DNA from: Neorickettsia risticii str. Illinois
GTDB lineage: Bacteria > Pseudomonadota > Alphaproteobacteria > Rickettsiales > Anaplasmataceae
Reading direction: 5' to 3'
DNA length: 64,000 nucleotides
Assembly: GCF_000022525.1 (NCBI RefSeq)
Contig: NC_013009.1
Coordinates: 434,001 to 498,000 of the forward strand
Shown here piece by piece: positions 45,752 through 55,170 of this stretch. Numbering within the stretch: position 1 is the stretch's first letter; each line of letters opens with the position of its first letter. The translations under genes and the position numbers were made by a program. Under the pieces are notes generated by a model. It saw only the letters and a list, made by a program, of their open reading frames with translations. It searched no databases and was not told the DNA's origin.

Positions 45752-46780
45752 ATGGATCTACAAGAAATACAAAAGTTGGAAACCTCGCTCTTTAAGTTGC
45801 GCAAATCCGAAGGAGAGAAGTGGAACTTTAAATTGTTAAGCTGGTCTCAGAAGCGCGGTACTTTGAGTCTAGAATTCTCGGGTGCTGATGATGAGCACCT
45901 GGTTGTGGCGGTCGAGAAGAATAAGGATGGCTCTGTTGCCACTGGCAAGATTTTCACCAAAGTTCAGGAAACTATTGATTTAGGTGCCGACTACGCTTCC
46001 ATACTTTTCTATGATGGTTCTACAGCAGCTCTGGTAACTGAGGGAAAGCCGTTTCAGCCTTCTTCCTTGCTCGGTTACTTTGGCGCTTTTTTTCAAGGCG
46101 TTAATTGTCGTCTTTCCCAAGTTAATTATCACGTCCTTAATGGCACGCTTTGTCTCTCTTTGTCAGGAGCTGTTCGTTCTCCCACAGTTGATGGGAAGTT
46201 TCTTTTATGGCCCTTCTCACAAGCTGAAATAAGTGTTGAAAGAGTGCGTGGGTCGTCACAATGCCGTTGCACAGTCAAAAAAATAAAGGCGGTAGAGCGT
46301 AATGCAAATTTGCATTACAGGTTTAATATTCCCGGTGCTTATATGGGTTTTGATAATAAGGATGCCCAGTATTTTATATCTGGGCGTGGGATACTGCTTT
46401 CGCACGGCGAGCTTTCAGACTTCTCAGATCAATCAAAATGTTTCGCTGCTCCTATGGGGATATTGAATAGCTTGTTAACTTACTTGAATAGGAATTGCAC
46501 TTTTGCGCAAGTACGGTCATGGCTTTTCCACAGTGGAAAAGAGCCGGCTTCTACTGCTTCAGCTAATGCTATAATTCATTCAGGCCAGTGTAGCTCCCAA
46601 GATAATCAGTTGGCTCATCAGAGACTGAGTAAAGCCATCGACTCCAAAGTGGATAGAGAATCCGAGAGTAAAGGCCTTCCTCATACAAGAAAATTATCTA
46701 CCGAAGGCACTTCCAAACCGGTATCTGAGATGAGCGACGCTTCAACAATAACACATTATTTTCCTAAAGTGCGTAGGTGA
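45752..46780 (+). CDS. Unknown protein with a probable internal domain duplication
   Basis: A 342-residue soluble protein without signal peptide or membrane helix. Residues about 24-110 and about 125-225 look like two copies of one beta-rich domain: RGTLSLEFSGADDEHLVVAV against NGTLCLSLSGAVRSP, and SILFYDGSTAALVTEG against AYMGFDNKDAQYFISG. The tail from about 250 is Ser/Lys/Glu-rich and probably disordered (SKVDRESESKGLPHT). The N-terminal pattern (FKLL, TLSLE, YDGS, LL) loosely recalls the N-terminus of the unknown protein at 9.1 kb. No function assigned. ATG start; the stop codon lies in the loop of a hairpin (46769-46787). Confidence 0.7.
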   Translation: MDLQEIQKLETSLFKLRKSEGEKWNFKLLSWSQKRGTLSLEFSGADDEHLVVAVEKNKDGSVATGKIFTKVQETIDLGADYASILFYDGSTAALVTEGKPFQPSSLLGYFGAFFQGVNCRLSQVNYHVLNGTLCLSLSGAVRSPTVDGKFLLWPFSQAEISVERVRGSSQCRCTVKKIKAVERNANLHYRFNIPGAYMGFDNKDAQYFISGRGILLSHGELSDFSDQSKCFAAPMGILNSLLTYLNRNCTFAQVRSWLFHSGKEPASTASANAIIHSGQCSSQDNQLAHQRLSKAIDSKVDRESESKGLPHTRKLSTEGTSKPVSEMSDASTITHYFPKVRR

Positions 46781-46843
46781 TACGCACGGGGGTCCCGCTT
46801 TTTACTTCTGATTCCTCGGATACTACCCATCTGTGGGGCCCCC
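46769..46843. terminator. GC-rich double hairpin between convergent genes
   Basis: GTGCGTA-GGTGA-TACGCAC (46769-46787, 7-bp perfect stem) is followed at once by GGGGGTCCC (46788-46796) pairing with GGGGCCCCC (46835-46843) across a 38-nt loop (nine pairs, one wobble). The stretch is far richer in GC than its surroundings. It lies at the end of the unknown gene and 20 nt before the ffh stop. It most likely ends transcription from either side; a small structured RNA is an alternative. Confidence 0.5.
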
Positions 46844-46863
46844 TTCTCTCTTTCTTGTTTACG

Positions 46864-48213
46864 TTATTTCCTGAGTAATTCTTCGAGATCGTGCATGGCT
46901 TTGTCATTTGTTGCGCCTACTTTTCCTATTTTTAGAGCGAGCAGGCGAGCTTTCTCAAAGTTTTTTATTAACTTGTTTACTTCGTATATCTTGACTCCCG
47001 ACCCGCTTGCTATGCGTGATTTGCGTGACTGGTTAATTGAATCGAGACACGCTCTCTCTCTCTTTGTCATACTGCCTATCATGGCCAGATTTTTCTTCAG
47101 GGTTGTATCATCGACGAGGTGCTCTGATGGAACCTTATTAACTCCAGGAATAAAACGTAAAAGTTTAGCTATTCCACCAAGCTTATCGATGCTTTTCAGC
47201 TGTAGCACAAGATCATCATAGTCGAACTTACCAGCTTCGATTCTTTTTCTCATAGAACCTATTCTCTCTTCACCAACTTCAGACGAAGCATATTCAACCA
47301 GGGAGGCAATATCTCCAGCCCCCATTATTCTTCCCGCCATACGTTCCGGGTGAAATTCTTCTAAATCATTAACCCTTTCTCCAGCACCACAAAATCTAAT
47401 GGGAAGACCAACAGATTGCCTAACTGAAAGCACTGAACCAACGCGTGCATCGCTGTCCAGCCTGCTCACTATTACCCCAGTTGTACCGATCTCTGAGTGA
47501 AATGTCTTCGCAACATTAAGTGAATCTTGCCCCATCATCGCATCTAGAACCTGAAATATCTCGGAAGGCTGTAAGCAATTCTTAATCACTCTCAACTCTT
47601 CCATAAGCACGGAATCAATTTGCGAACGTCCAGCAGTGTCAACTATGAGTACATCATAATTTTCATTGCTATTATTGAATAAATCTAATGTTTTCTTTAC
47701 GATCGCATCGACATCCTCACCTTCCACTATAGGAACACTATCGACGTCAATTTGCTTTGCAAGAATTTCAAGCTGTTTCCTGGCTGCAGGCCTATAGATA
47801 TCTACAGAAGATAAAAGAATATTTTTTTTAAATTTTTTCCGAATCAACAGAGCTAACTTTGCTGCAGTTGTCGTCTTCCCAACTCCCTGTAAGCCAACAA
47901 ACATAAATATCTGTTTCCCAAATTTCGGGAATTCAAATTTCTGCGATTCACCTCCCAAAATTTTTACCAATTCCTCTTTTACAACACTTCCGATTACCGC
48001 TGGTGTCGAGATCCCCTTAACACGAGACTTCCCAATAACCGATTCTTTTACATTTGCGATAAACTGTTTAGTTACAGGAAGACTAACATCTGCCTCGAGA
48101 AACGTCAGACGCAATTTCCGAACAAAATCGTCAAACTCCTTTTCGGTAATCACTCCTCTGTTCTTTATTCCATCCAGTGCACCACCAATTTTTTTAGAAA
48201 GTGAATCAAACAT
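46864..48213 (-). CDS. ffh: Signal recognition particle protein Ffh
   Basis: The 449-residue SRP54 GTPase has the N domain (MFDSLSKKIGGALDGIKNRG), the G domain with GLQGVGKTTTAAKLALLIRK, DIYRPAARKQLEILAKQ, DTAGRSQ and VSRLDSDARVGSVLSV, and the M domain with MGAGDIASLVE and the RNA-binding region MTKRERACLDSINQSRKSRI followed by GSGV. The typical TKxDG motif is altered to SRLDSD. The M domain is not methionine-rich at its end. It targets membrane proteins to FtsY (at 52.7 kb). It starts 6 nt after the antiporter-like gene upstream ends. Confidence 0.95.
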   Translation of the reverse strand: MFDSLSKKIGGALDGIKNRGVITEKEFDDFVRKLRLTFLEADVSLPVTKQFIANVKESVIGKSRVKGISTPAVIGSVVKEELVKILGGESQKFEFPKFGKQIFMFVGLQGVGKTTTAAKLALLIRKKFKKNILLSSVDIYRPAARKQLEILAKQIDVDSVPIVEGEDVDAIVKKTLDLFNNSNENYDVLIVDTAGRSQIDSVLMEELRVIKNCLQPSEIFQVLDAMMGQDSLNVAKTFHSEIGTTGVIVSRLDSDARVGSVLSVRQSVGLPIRFCGAGERVNDLEEFHPERMAGRIMGAGDIASLVEYASSEVGEERIGSMRKRIEAGKFDYDDLVLQLKSIDKLGGIAKLLRFIPGVNKVPSEHLVDDTTLKKNLAMIGSMTKRERACLDSINQSRKSRIASGSGVKIYEVNKLIKNFEKARLLALKIGKVGATNDKAMHDLEELLRK

Positions 48214-48219
48214 AACAAA

Positions 48220-49608
48220 TCAAACCCCTGCAAAGAGAAACAATACAACAACAATGCTCATTAAAAAAATCACAATACTAAGCGACAATGAGTCTAAACA
48301 ACTACAGGTCGTTGGAATCACTGATCCAAACAAAGCGCACAGTCCTCGAACAGCCGAGTTCCAAAGAAAAAACAAATGCTTTTCCATTTTTGAAGTAAGC
48401 CGATTAAGTGCCAGTGAACTCGATCGTAGTAGTGCATTCAATTCTAAAAGGAGCATATGCACCGTACCTGAGAAAAGAAAATATAGGACGGCAGTACTAA
48501 GAACTACCGCTAGCACTATAAAAAACTCAACAAGATCATGAAGCCAAGTGGTGAAAGAAAGAAACAAATAGATACAAACGCACGCAATACAGAACCTTTC
48601 ACCTAAAGAAGCTTCAAAAGTTTTGTTGTTGATCCTTCCACTGGCAGCATAGCAACAGTATAACAACCTTACTGGTATCATAGAAGTGAAAAGAGCTTGC
48701 AAAAAGAAGACTGTGATTTTTCCTCCGTATCCAAAGGACTGCAAAAAAAGAAAACCAGAGCTCAAAGGAGAAATAAAACTCGCGGAAATTGCAATAAAAG
48801 ATGCAAATAAAGGAATCGGTGAAAGAAAGCGAAATTTTGTCACTTTTGTAAATGTATCTACACCCGACCTCAAAAAGAGTGAACAAACAAAATACACCAC
48901 CAACTGATAAACAGCAGAGATGAAAATACAATGATATACATAACTTATAGAGCAGTGCAGTATGATACCTGTTAAACCCACCTGCCCTATTTGGTTTACC
49001 ATAAGTGCATCTAGTAGCTTTTTCTCAATCGTCATCCGGTAAAATGCATATAGCAACGTGAAAAAACTTAAGACGAATAAAAATTCACTGTGGCCAATGC
49101 CGATTTTCCCAATTAAGGCTAGCGGCAATGTATATGTGAAGATGCTAAAAAATGGAAGGAAGAGTGCTCCAGTACTTACATACGCACCTTTCATTACTGG
49201 AGCCATGATAAACACACCAGCATAGAGAAAAAGTAAACTTCCGAATAACTTTCCCTTCACATCATGAAGATGTAAAAAATTAATGTTATCCGCCGCAAAA
49301 GAAAGGTCATGAGGTATGAGCACAGCCATAGCAGTAGCTACGGCAAAACTGCATGCCGCATATGTAACGGCTCCTTTTACATTACCCCGCGAAGCAATTA
49401 ACGTCGAGTATATCAGCGAAAGAGTCTCAAGGCCCAATAAAATATAAAATAAGTTGTTCTGAAAAAATGTAAAAAGACAAGCAAGTAAAATTAATGTGCT
49501 GCTGACTTTCTCAAAAGTGTTCAACTTAAAGAAAAAAAACACAAAGATACAGAAAAAAACTGAAGTCGCAGAAATAAAAAAAAGACTGCTCACAGCATCA
49601 AGCACCAC
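48220..49608 (-). CDS. MnhD/NuoN-like proton-antiporter membrane subunit
   Basis: A 462-residue, very hydrophobic protein with about 12-14 membrane helices. It resembles the proton-translocating antiporter family (NuoL/M/N, MnhD): YILLGLETLSLIYSTLIASR near residue 60 matches the region holding the conserved helix-5 Glu, and DALMVNQIGQVGLTGIILHC matches the family SSIGHIGYxxxG-type segment. Conserved charged residues of the later helices are less clear, so it is a diverged member; together with MnhE elsewhere it probably belongs to the scattered Mnh antiporter. The start is GTG with AAGGA seven nt upstream. Confidence 0.65.
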   Translation of the reverse strand: MVLDAVSSLFFISATSVFFCIFVFFFFKLNTFEKVSSTLILLACLFTFFQNNLFYILLGLETLSLIYSTLIASRGNVKGAVTYAACSFAVATAMAVLIPHDLSFAADNINFLHLHDVKGKLFGSLLFLYAGVFIMAPVMKGAYVSTGALFLPFFSIFTYTLPLALIGKIGIGHSEFLFVLSFFTLLYAFYRMTIEKKLLDALMVNQIGQVGLTGIILHCSISYVYHCIFISAVYQLVVYFVCSLFLRSGVDTFTKVTKFRFLSPIPLFASFIAISASFISPLSSGFLFLQSFGYGGKITVFFLQALFTSMIPVRLLYCCYAASGRINNKTFEASLGERFCIACVCIYLFLSFTTWLHDLVEFFIVLAVVLSTAVLYFLFSGTVHMLLLELNALLRSSSLALNRLTSKMEKHLFFLWNSAVRGLCALFGSVIPTTCSCLDSLSLSIVIFLMSIVVVLFLFAGV

Positions 49609-49677
49609 AGAAGGATCCTTAAATAGTAACAGGGAAGGAGAATTTACTAAACCGGTTTTCTACAGAGAAAGAGCATC

Positions 49678-50343
49678 TCAATCCGGGATATGAGTTGAAT
49701 CCCCAGCTTTACCCTTGCAAGTTGCATAACGAAAAGCGTCTTTTTTAAAAATCTCAGCACTATTCGACACAACCACGGTTCCAGCGAAAATATCATGCCA
49801 GGTTCTACTTTTCTTATCAAAAATGCTCCAGAGTATGCCGAGGAAAAACGCAAGCAAAGATAAAGGTAACATAATTAATCTTTTTATACACGCAGAGACC
49901 GAAGGCTTTTCCAAGGTCTCATCGTCAAGAAGCCTTAACCTTAAAATCCACTTGCCCGGCGTACAGCCAAACCTGTGCCAACATGTAACAAATAGTATTG
50001 CCAAAAGTATCAACTGAAACACTTGTACTACTAGAACACTCTTATAGAACCCTGTAATAAGAGCCCTTTCTGCCTGACTTATAGGAAGACTAAATCTATA
50101 CCTTTCAAGAACCTCGACTGGAAACTGCAAATCAACTAAAAAAGAAAGTAAGTACCCACTAACCTTCAATATCAGAACGCAAAAAAGAAGGTCCGTAATC
50201 GTACTGACGGAACGTTTAAATTGACTGGCGTAAATGACTCCCCGCCGATCAGTCTTGCTTTTATGAGGAAAAGAAAAAAGCCTATGAGGAAAATCAAAGA
50301 TTGATTTTATAACACTAGGAAACAGTGAAAAAAGCTTATTCAT
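49678..50343 (-). CDS. RDD-family membrane protein
   Basis: A 221-residue protein with a cytoplasmic basic N-terminus and about three or four membrane helices. The RDD pattern is seen as YASQFKRSVSTITDLLFCVL (family RxxAxxiDxxi; the Ala-Arg and Asp positions are kept) and FGCTPGKWILRLRLLDDETL (family TxGkxxxglrvv), ending in KKSRTWHDIFAGTVVV, the classic C-terminal element (family form rtlhDlxagTxVv). The biochemical role of RDD proteins is mostly unknown; some are linked to ion transport. ATG 50343 lies 5 nt after the upstream methyltransferase stop. Confidence 0.8.
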   Translation of the reverse strand: MNKLFSLFPSVIKSIFDFPHRLFSFPHKSKTDRRGVIYASQFKRSVSTITDLLFCVLILKVSGYLLSFLVDLQFPVEVLERYRFSLPISQAERALITGFYKSVLVVQVFQLILLAILFVTCWHRFGCTPGKWILRLRLLDDETLEKPSVSACIKRLIMLPLSLLAFFLGILWSIFDKKSRTWHDIFAGTVVVSNSAEIFKKDAFRYATCKGKAGDSTHIPD

Positions 50344-50348
50344 AAGAG

Positions 50349-51413
50349 CTAAGAGATAGCACAATCCCCCTTGACGTAGAACGCCATGATTCCGCTGCAT
50401 GCACTTTTGAAAGTACACTTTCTAACTATGGAATTTTTCAGAGCAAGACCTTCACCCAGATTTTTCATGTATTCATAGGAGTAATAGAATAGAGACCTAT
50501 TAACATCAAAGACATAATCATGAATCTCCTGTTGCTTTGCCGCACGCACCAGAACTGCTAGTACACCTCCATCTTTTAAGATAGTAATACAACTCGGTAT
50601 AACATCCGATAAATCACCAAGGTAAGAAAAAGAATCAGCTGCTATCACAAGATCGTATTTATTCTCTTGAGAAAGAAGGAATGACTTTATGTCATTACAG
50701 ATAACTGAATCAAAAACCGGCTTTCCATCAACCAAACATCGTTTTGCAACTTCCAACATGTTTTCTGATATATCAACGCCTGTTGCCTCGCCTACCACAC
50801 CACTTAATTTCAGGAAATGTGTGCAAATACCTGTTCCACAACCAAGATCCAAAATTGAAAGCTCATCAGAAGTAAGCTTAGTACCGATAATCGCTTTCAG
50901 CCCTTCAAAAATAAGCTTATGTCCAATGTACCTTCTACCTATAAGAAACCTCTCAACATACTCCTGCGCCAAGTGTTCAAATCTTTCTTTAACGATAAAG
51001 TTCGGGATCCTATTTATTTTTTGACCATTAAGAAAATCCAAAAAGAACCTCACCTCCTCATACTCTCTCCCTTTAGAGACAATACTCTCAAATATAGCCC
51101 TAGCTTTCTTCGTTTCTCCGGAGATCAAAAAGCATCTAGCTAGATTATATGGAATCAATGGTTTATTCCGGTACAAACCATTAAGCATCTTAAAACGAAA
51201 CTTGGCATCACCAAGATTACCTCTATAGAAATGATAAAGACCTAGAGAAACATTATTCTTATAAAACTCTCTAAAATTAGAAGAAGAGTGAAAGTTATCC
51301 TTGATTACTTCATAAAACTTCTCCTTCTCTCCAAAGAGACTACAGAACCGCGTTAACAAATCGGAAATCTCCCGGTAGATCCGCGACAGTAAGAGAAGAA
51401 ACGAATTAAACAC
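50349..51413 (-). CDS. TPR-like SAM-dependent methyltransferase
   Basis: The 354-residue protein has an N-terminal helical region with TPR-like repeats (LGLYHFYRGNLGDAKFRFKM, PYNLARCFLISGETKKARAI) and a class I methyltransferase domain from about 160. Motif I is ILDLGCGTGICTHFLK; the post-I acidic residue is in ATGVDISENMLEVAK; motif IV is YDLVIAADSFSYLGDL; and LKDGGVLAVLV follows. The substrate cannot be named; the layout resembles TPR-methyltransferases of alphaproteobacteria. The start is GTG at 51413. It probably shares a transcript with the RDD gene. Confidence 0.8.
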   Translation of the reverse strand: MFNSFLLLLSRIYREISDLLTRFCSLFGEKEKFYEVIKDNFHSSSNFREFYKNNVSLGLYHFYRGNLGDAKFRFKMLNGLYRNKPLIPYNLARCFLISGETKKARAIFESIVSKGREYEEVRFFLDFLNGQKINRIPNFIVKERFEHLAQEYVERFLIGRRYIGHKLIFEGLKAIIGTKLTSDELSILDLGCGTGICTHFLKLSGVVGEATGVDISENMLEVAKRCLVDGKPVFDSVICNDIKSFLLSQENKYDLVIAADSFSYLGDLSDVIPSCITILKDGGVLAVLVRAAKQQEIHDYVFDVNRSLFYYSYEYMKNLGEGLALKNSIVRKCTFKSACSGIMAFYVKGDCAIS

Positions 51414-51530
51414 CGAACCAAATATTCAAAGAAGCTAAACTAAAAATACAGGAAAAACATTTCTCCACAAGGGCTATTAACGCAAGGAAGACTTAACTAT
51501 TAGTTTACCAGAGAAATTTCCTGCATACAT

Positions 51531-52511
51531 TCACACACAACTGATTAGATCATTCAATATCTCTCTTACCGGACGCTCGCCTTTAACTAAACCCACAACC
51601 TCACCCGCCATCACCGAGCCACGTTCGGTATCACCTTCTATTACAGCTCTACGTAGACTTCCAGCCCAAAATTTTTCTATGGCAAGCTGTGCTTCCTCCT
51701 TAGAAATATGAGCAGAATCAAGCTGCCTAATTATTTCTCTTTGAAAAACTTTAAATTCTTCAGTTGCATCGTTCTTTAGTAAACGAACTGGGATAACGGC
51801 AAGCCTCGGATCCAGCTGCTCTGAAACAACCGCATCATGAGAAGAGGCTGCTACACACTTTGCTTTAAATCTTGGGTGCGCAATGGATTCTTTTGCACAG
51901 GCAAAAAGCGTCCCAACTTGACAACCAGCAGCTCCCATTTCTAGGTAACTTTTCACGATAGCTCCAGTACCTATTCCCCCAGCAACAAAAATAGGAACGT
52001 CGCGAATCTCCGGCAAAATTTCCTGAGCAAGCACAGATGTACTTACCCTAGTGATATGACCACCGGCTTCCCTACCCTCTATTATCAGGGCACTTGCACC
52101 GATTCTACACATTTTTTTCGCGATCGAGATGGAAGGTGCAAATACAATAACCTTAATCCCATGATTCAAAACAAGACTTAAAACCTGTTTTGATGGAATA
52201 CCACCTGCTAAGATTACATGTGTAACGCCAGAACGAATGCACACATCAATCAGCTCAGGTAACTGAGGGTGCATTAAAACTATATTCACACCAAATGGAT
52301 TAGAACCAACGAGCTCTTTTGTAAGGCATATTTCTTGTTCCAGTTGATCTGGAGACATCGCAGAACACGCTAATACACCAAATGCGCCAGCATTGGAAAT
52401 AGCAGAAACCAAACGGTGCTCAGAAATCCAACTCATTGCTCCTCCCATAATGGAATACCTGGTACCAAGGAACCCTTTACCACGATTCCAGCAATCTATA
52501 AGGGAAAACAT
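51531..52511 (-). CDS. Nitronate monooxygenase / FabK-like flavoprotein
   Basis: The 326-residue protein is a TIM-barrel flavoprotein. It shows RYSIMGGAMSWISEHRLVSA (FabK form PIxQGGMAWxxxxxLaaAVs), NPFGVNIVLMHP, ALIIEGREAGGHITRVST, FVAGGIGTGAIVKSYLEMGA and QVGTLFACAKES. The C-terminus SLRRAVIEGDTERGSVMAGE with VVGLVKGERPVREIL closely follows FabK, the enoyl-ACP reductase II, rather than the simple nitronate oxygenases. A role in fatty-acid synthesis is therefore plausible, but the family is often misnamed. ATG start, single gene; divergent from ftsY. Confidence 0.8.
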   Translation of the reverse strand: MFSLIDCWNRGKGFLGTRYSIMGGAMSWISEHRLVSAISNAGAFGVLACSAMSPDQLEQEICLTKELVGSNPFGVNIVLMHPQLPELIDVCIRSGVTHVILAGGIPSKQVLSLVLNHGIKVIVFAPSISIAKKMCRIGASALIIEGREAGGHITRVSTSVLAQEILPEIRDVPIFVAGGIGTGAIVKSYLEMGAAGCQVGTLFACAKESIAHPRFKAKCVAASSHDAVVSEQLDPRLAVIPVRLLKNDATEEFKVFQREIIRQLDSAHISKEEAQLAIEKFWAGSLRRAVIEGDTERGSVMAGEVVGLVKGERPVREILNDLISCV

Positions 52512-52681
52512 AAACCGAATTTCTCTTTTTATGTGCGAAAATTCTCCTATAACACCTTAGGTATTGCAATACCAGCGCGACCCACTTTACTGACTATTAA
52601 GAGGAGCTACTGTTTCTGAATTTTAGAAAAAAATATCCTTATGCAGAAGTTTCTATGTTAGAGTGAAGTCTCATGGAGTAA

Positions 52682-53626
52682 ATGAGGCTTATAATCGTGT
52701 TAAAAAGTGTCTTTTCCTCAATTAGAAATTCGATCGCAAAGAGTAGAGATTACTTGTCAAGTGGAATCGATAATATTTTTGCAAAAGAGAAAATAAGTGA
52801 ATCCACTATTGAGCAGTTGGAAGAACTACTTCTTTCCGCTGATATTGGTCCCACTGTGACCGAGAGAATCGTTAAAGCGGTCAAAAAAATTAAAGTAAAA
52901 GATGGCGAGTCACTTGAACAAGTGAAAAGTATTACACGTGAACAAATAAGGAAAGTACTTGATCCCACCTCAAAAAAGCTGATTTTCCCACAGACCGGAC
53001 CGCAAGTCATTGTATTTTGTGGGGTGAATGGCAATGGTAAGACAACCACCATAGGGAAATTAGCATACAAATTTATTCAAGAGAATAAAACGGTCATGAT
53101 TGCTGCATGTGATCTTTTCAGAGCAGCCGCAATAGAACAACTGCGTTTCTGGGCGGAAAGAGTATCTGCGACATTTTTTTCAAGCGAAACAAGCAAAAAT
53201 GCCTCTGGTACTGCTTATAAAGCCTTAGAAAAAGCTCTAGAAGATAAAGTTGATGCACTTATAATAGATACTTCTGGCAGGTTACACACACAGAATGACC
53301 TCATGGAAGAACTCAAAAAGATATGTAGGGTACTTTCGAAGCTAATGCCCTCAGCACCCCACGAGGTCATACTGGCTCTGGACGCCAGTACTGGGCAAAA
53401 TGCTCTAAACCAAGTGCAGGTTTTTAAAGATGCGGTCAATCTCACTGGACTGGTCGTGACAAAACTAGATGGCACGTCCAAAGGAGGAGTGATTGTAGCT
53501 ATAGCTGAAAGATATCCCAACCTTGGTATATACTTTGTGGGAACAGGAGAAAAAATAACTGATCTGGAAGAATTCTCTTCTTCAGAGTTTGTAGATGCTT
53601 TGCTTGAAGTAAAAACTACATCTTAA
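52682..53626 (+). CDS. ftsY: SRP receptor FtsY
   Basis: The 314-residue GTPase has an NG domain only: the N domain helices (STIEQLEELLLSADIGPTVT), G1 FCGVNGNGKTTTIGKLAYKF, AACDLFRAAAIEQLRFWAER, DTSGRLHTQNDLMEEL, G4 VTKLDGTSKGGVIVAIAERY and closing GTGEKITDLEEFSS. The acidic A domain of enterobacterial FtsY is missing, as is normal in alphaproteobacteria. It docks Ffh-ribosome complexes to the translocon. Convergent with rlmE. Confidence 0.96.
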   Translation: MRLIIVLKSVFSSIRNSIAKSRDYLSSGIDNIFAKEKISESTIEQLEELLLSADIGPTVTERIVKAVKKIKVKDGESLEQVKSITREQIRKVLDPTSKKLIFPQTGPQVIVFCGVNGNGKTTTIGKLAYKFIQENKTVMIAACDLFRAAAIEQLRFWAERVSATFFSSETSKNASGTAYKALEKALEDKVDALIIDTSGRLHTQNDLMEELKKICRVLSKLMPSAPHEVILALDASTGQNALNQVQVFKDAVNLTGLVVTKLDGTSKGGVIVAIAERYPNLGIYFVGTGEKITDLEEFSSSEFVDALLEVKTTS

Positions 53627-53748
53627 TAGAACTTATTACCACAGAATCAGGACTTCAAAAATTCCACGGATTTTTGCGGCACGTAATCTGATAGTAAGCA
53701 TTCCATTTTACCACCAAAAAGAGATTTCGTACTGTAGAAATAGACAGA

Positions 53749-54390
53749 CTAAGCAAGCTTACCAAGGAAAATAAGGTATATTTCCCGAGAAGCCTTCCTA
53801 CTGGCATCCGGTTTGAAATACTCTATTTTCTTAAACTTTTTCTTTAGCGAATTAACAAATCTATATTCGTCCTCACTACCCCTAAGGATCTTGATTACCA
53901 CTGTACCAAACTTCTTCAAACTACTTTTTGCATACTCGAGAACTAGCTCAGCCAATCTTATGGATGAAATGCTATCTGTAACTCTGCTGCCAGAAGCGCT
54001 TGGTGCAAGATCCGAAACAATAACATCTAATTCAACACCGCTAATGTATTCATAGAGCTCTTTACGCTGCAACTCTATATCCAATTTTATGACCTCAACC
54101 CCAGGGATAGGATCCATATCAGCCAAATCAACCGCAATTAGCCGTCCAGTACCATTCAAAGCATTTGCGATTACTTGACTCCAACCACCAGGTGCACTTC
54201 CAAGCTCAAGCACAACAGAACCCTCTCGAATGAGGTTAAACTTCTTATTTATCTCTAGAAATTTGTACGCTGCTCTCGACCTGTATTGCTCAGCTTTTGC
54301 CTTTTTCACAAAAGGGTCATTAACGTGCCTATAAAGCCACCGACTTGAAGAAGCAGTGCGTCTACTTATACGCCGAAGTTTGTTTTTCAC
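53749..54390 (-). CDS. rlmE: 23S rRNA 2'-O-ribose U2552 methyltransferase RlmE (FtsJ)
   Basis: The 213-residue enzyme has the RrmJ fold: DPFVKKAKAEQYRSRAAYKF (with the first catalytic Lys), SAM motif I VVLELGSAPGGWSQVIANAL, VIVSDLAPSASGSR (catalytic Asp), VIKILRGSEDEYRFVNSLKK (Lys) and SRKASREIYLI (Glu), thus the KDKE tetrad. It methylates U2552 in the A loop of 23S rRNA. The GTG start at 54390 has AAGGA seven nt upstream and overlaps the tmk end by 29 nt. Confidence 0.95.
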   Translation of the reverse strand: MKNKLRRISRRTASSSRWLYRHVNDPFVKKAKAEQYRSRAAYKFLEINKKFNLIREGSVVLELGSAPGGWSQVIANALNGTGRLIAVDLADMDPIPGVEVIKLDIELQRKELYEYISGVELDVIVSDLAPSASGSRVTDSISSIRLAELVLEYAKSSLKKFGTVVIKILRGSEDEYRFVNSLKKKFKKIEYFKPDASRKASREIYLIFLGKLA

Positions 54391-54961
54391 TTATTTTTCC
54401 TTGCACTATCTTAACGATCTCCTCACTCGTACGACCGACTCCCATGCGTTTAATAACGTGAATATTCGAATACGTATGTGCAATTTTCTCATATCCCATG
54501 CATACGTTCGAAAGGTACTCTCTAGGCATACGTTCAAAGTTATCACGACCTAATTTTTTACGACCAGATCCCGAAAGAAGCAGAGTTAAATCGGGTTCAA
54601 CCAGACAACCGGAAAGCTTATGTAAATCCAAAATTGTCTGCAGGTCAATTTTCTCCCCATATCCCTGATATGCTAAAGTCGAATAAATGAACCTGTCGCA
54701 AACGACAATCTTACCTTCTTTCAACGCCGGTAGTATTACTTTATTGTAATGATCAACACGTGCACCAACTATAAGCAATAACCGCGCCATAGGGTCTATA
54801 GAATCATGGAGGATCATGGACCTTAAACTTTCGGCAAATGGAGTACCACCAGGCTCCCTTGTTAAAACGCAAGGATACCCATTTTTTGCAAGAAACTTAC
54901 TCAAAAGCTTCACCTGTGTACTCTTACCAGACCCATCAATCCCCTCGAATACTATAAACAC
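54362..54961 (-). CDS. tmk: Thymidylate kinase
   Basis: The 199-residue enzyme phosphorylates dTMP. P-loop FIVFEGIDGSGKSTQVKLLS, DRX and substrate motifs TREPGGTPFAESLRSMIL, VDHYNKVILPALKEGKIVVC followed by DRFIYSTLAYQGYG. The lid region (GRKKLGRDNFER) contains basic residues. The start is GTG with AGG a short distance upstream (CAGGTAGT-GTG). Overlap with rlmE suggests coupled translation. The upstream 209-nt gap to sucB holds no gene that I see. Confidence 0.96.
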   Translation of the reverse strand: MFIVFEGIDGSGKSTQVKLLSKFLAKNGYPCVLTREPGGTPFAESLRSMILHDSIDPMARLLLIVGARVDHYNKVILPALKEGKIVVCDRFIYSTLAYQGYGEKIDLQTILDLHKLSGCLVEPDLTLLLSGSGRKKLGRDNFERMPREYLSNVCMGYEKIAHTYSNIHVIKRMGVGRTSEEIVKIVQGKISEKQTSAYK

Positions 54962-55170
54962 ACTACCTGCACAAACCAGATAAGAAAAACAAATCTTCCT
55001 GCGAACCTGCCTCTAGAAAATAGCATCTCTGCACATTACACCCTAATTCTTTGTGCAACTAAGAAATCCCACTCTTACTGAAAAACGGCGACATAACAAC
55101 GCAACCAAAGTAAATAAATTCCCCTAAGGCAAAAGGTCAAGTAACACTTGAACCATCTTTAGAAACTCTA

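Noticed and set aside
46769-46860. 4.5S/SRP RNA next to ffh
   Set aside because: The conserved GGAAGGAAGCAGC-like tetraloop and asymmetric loop are absent on both strands.
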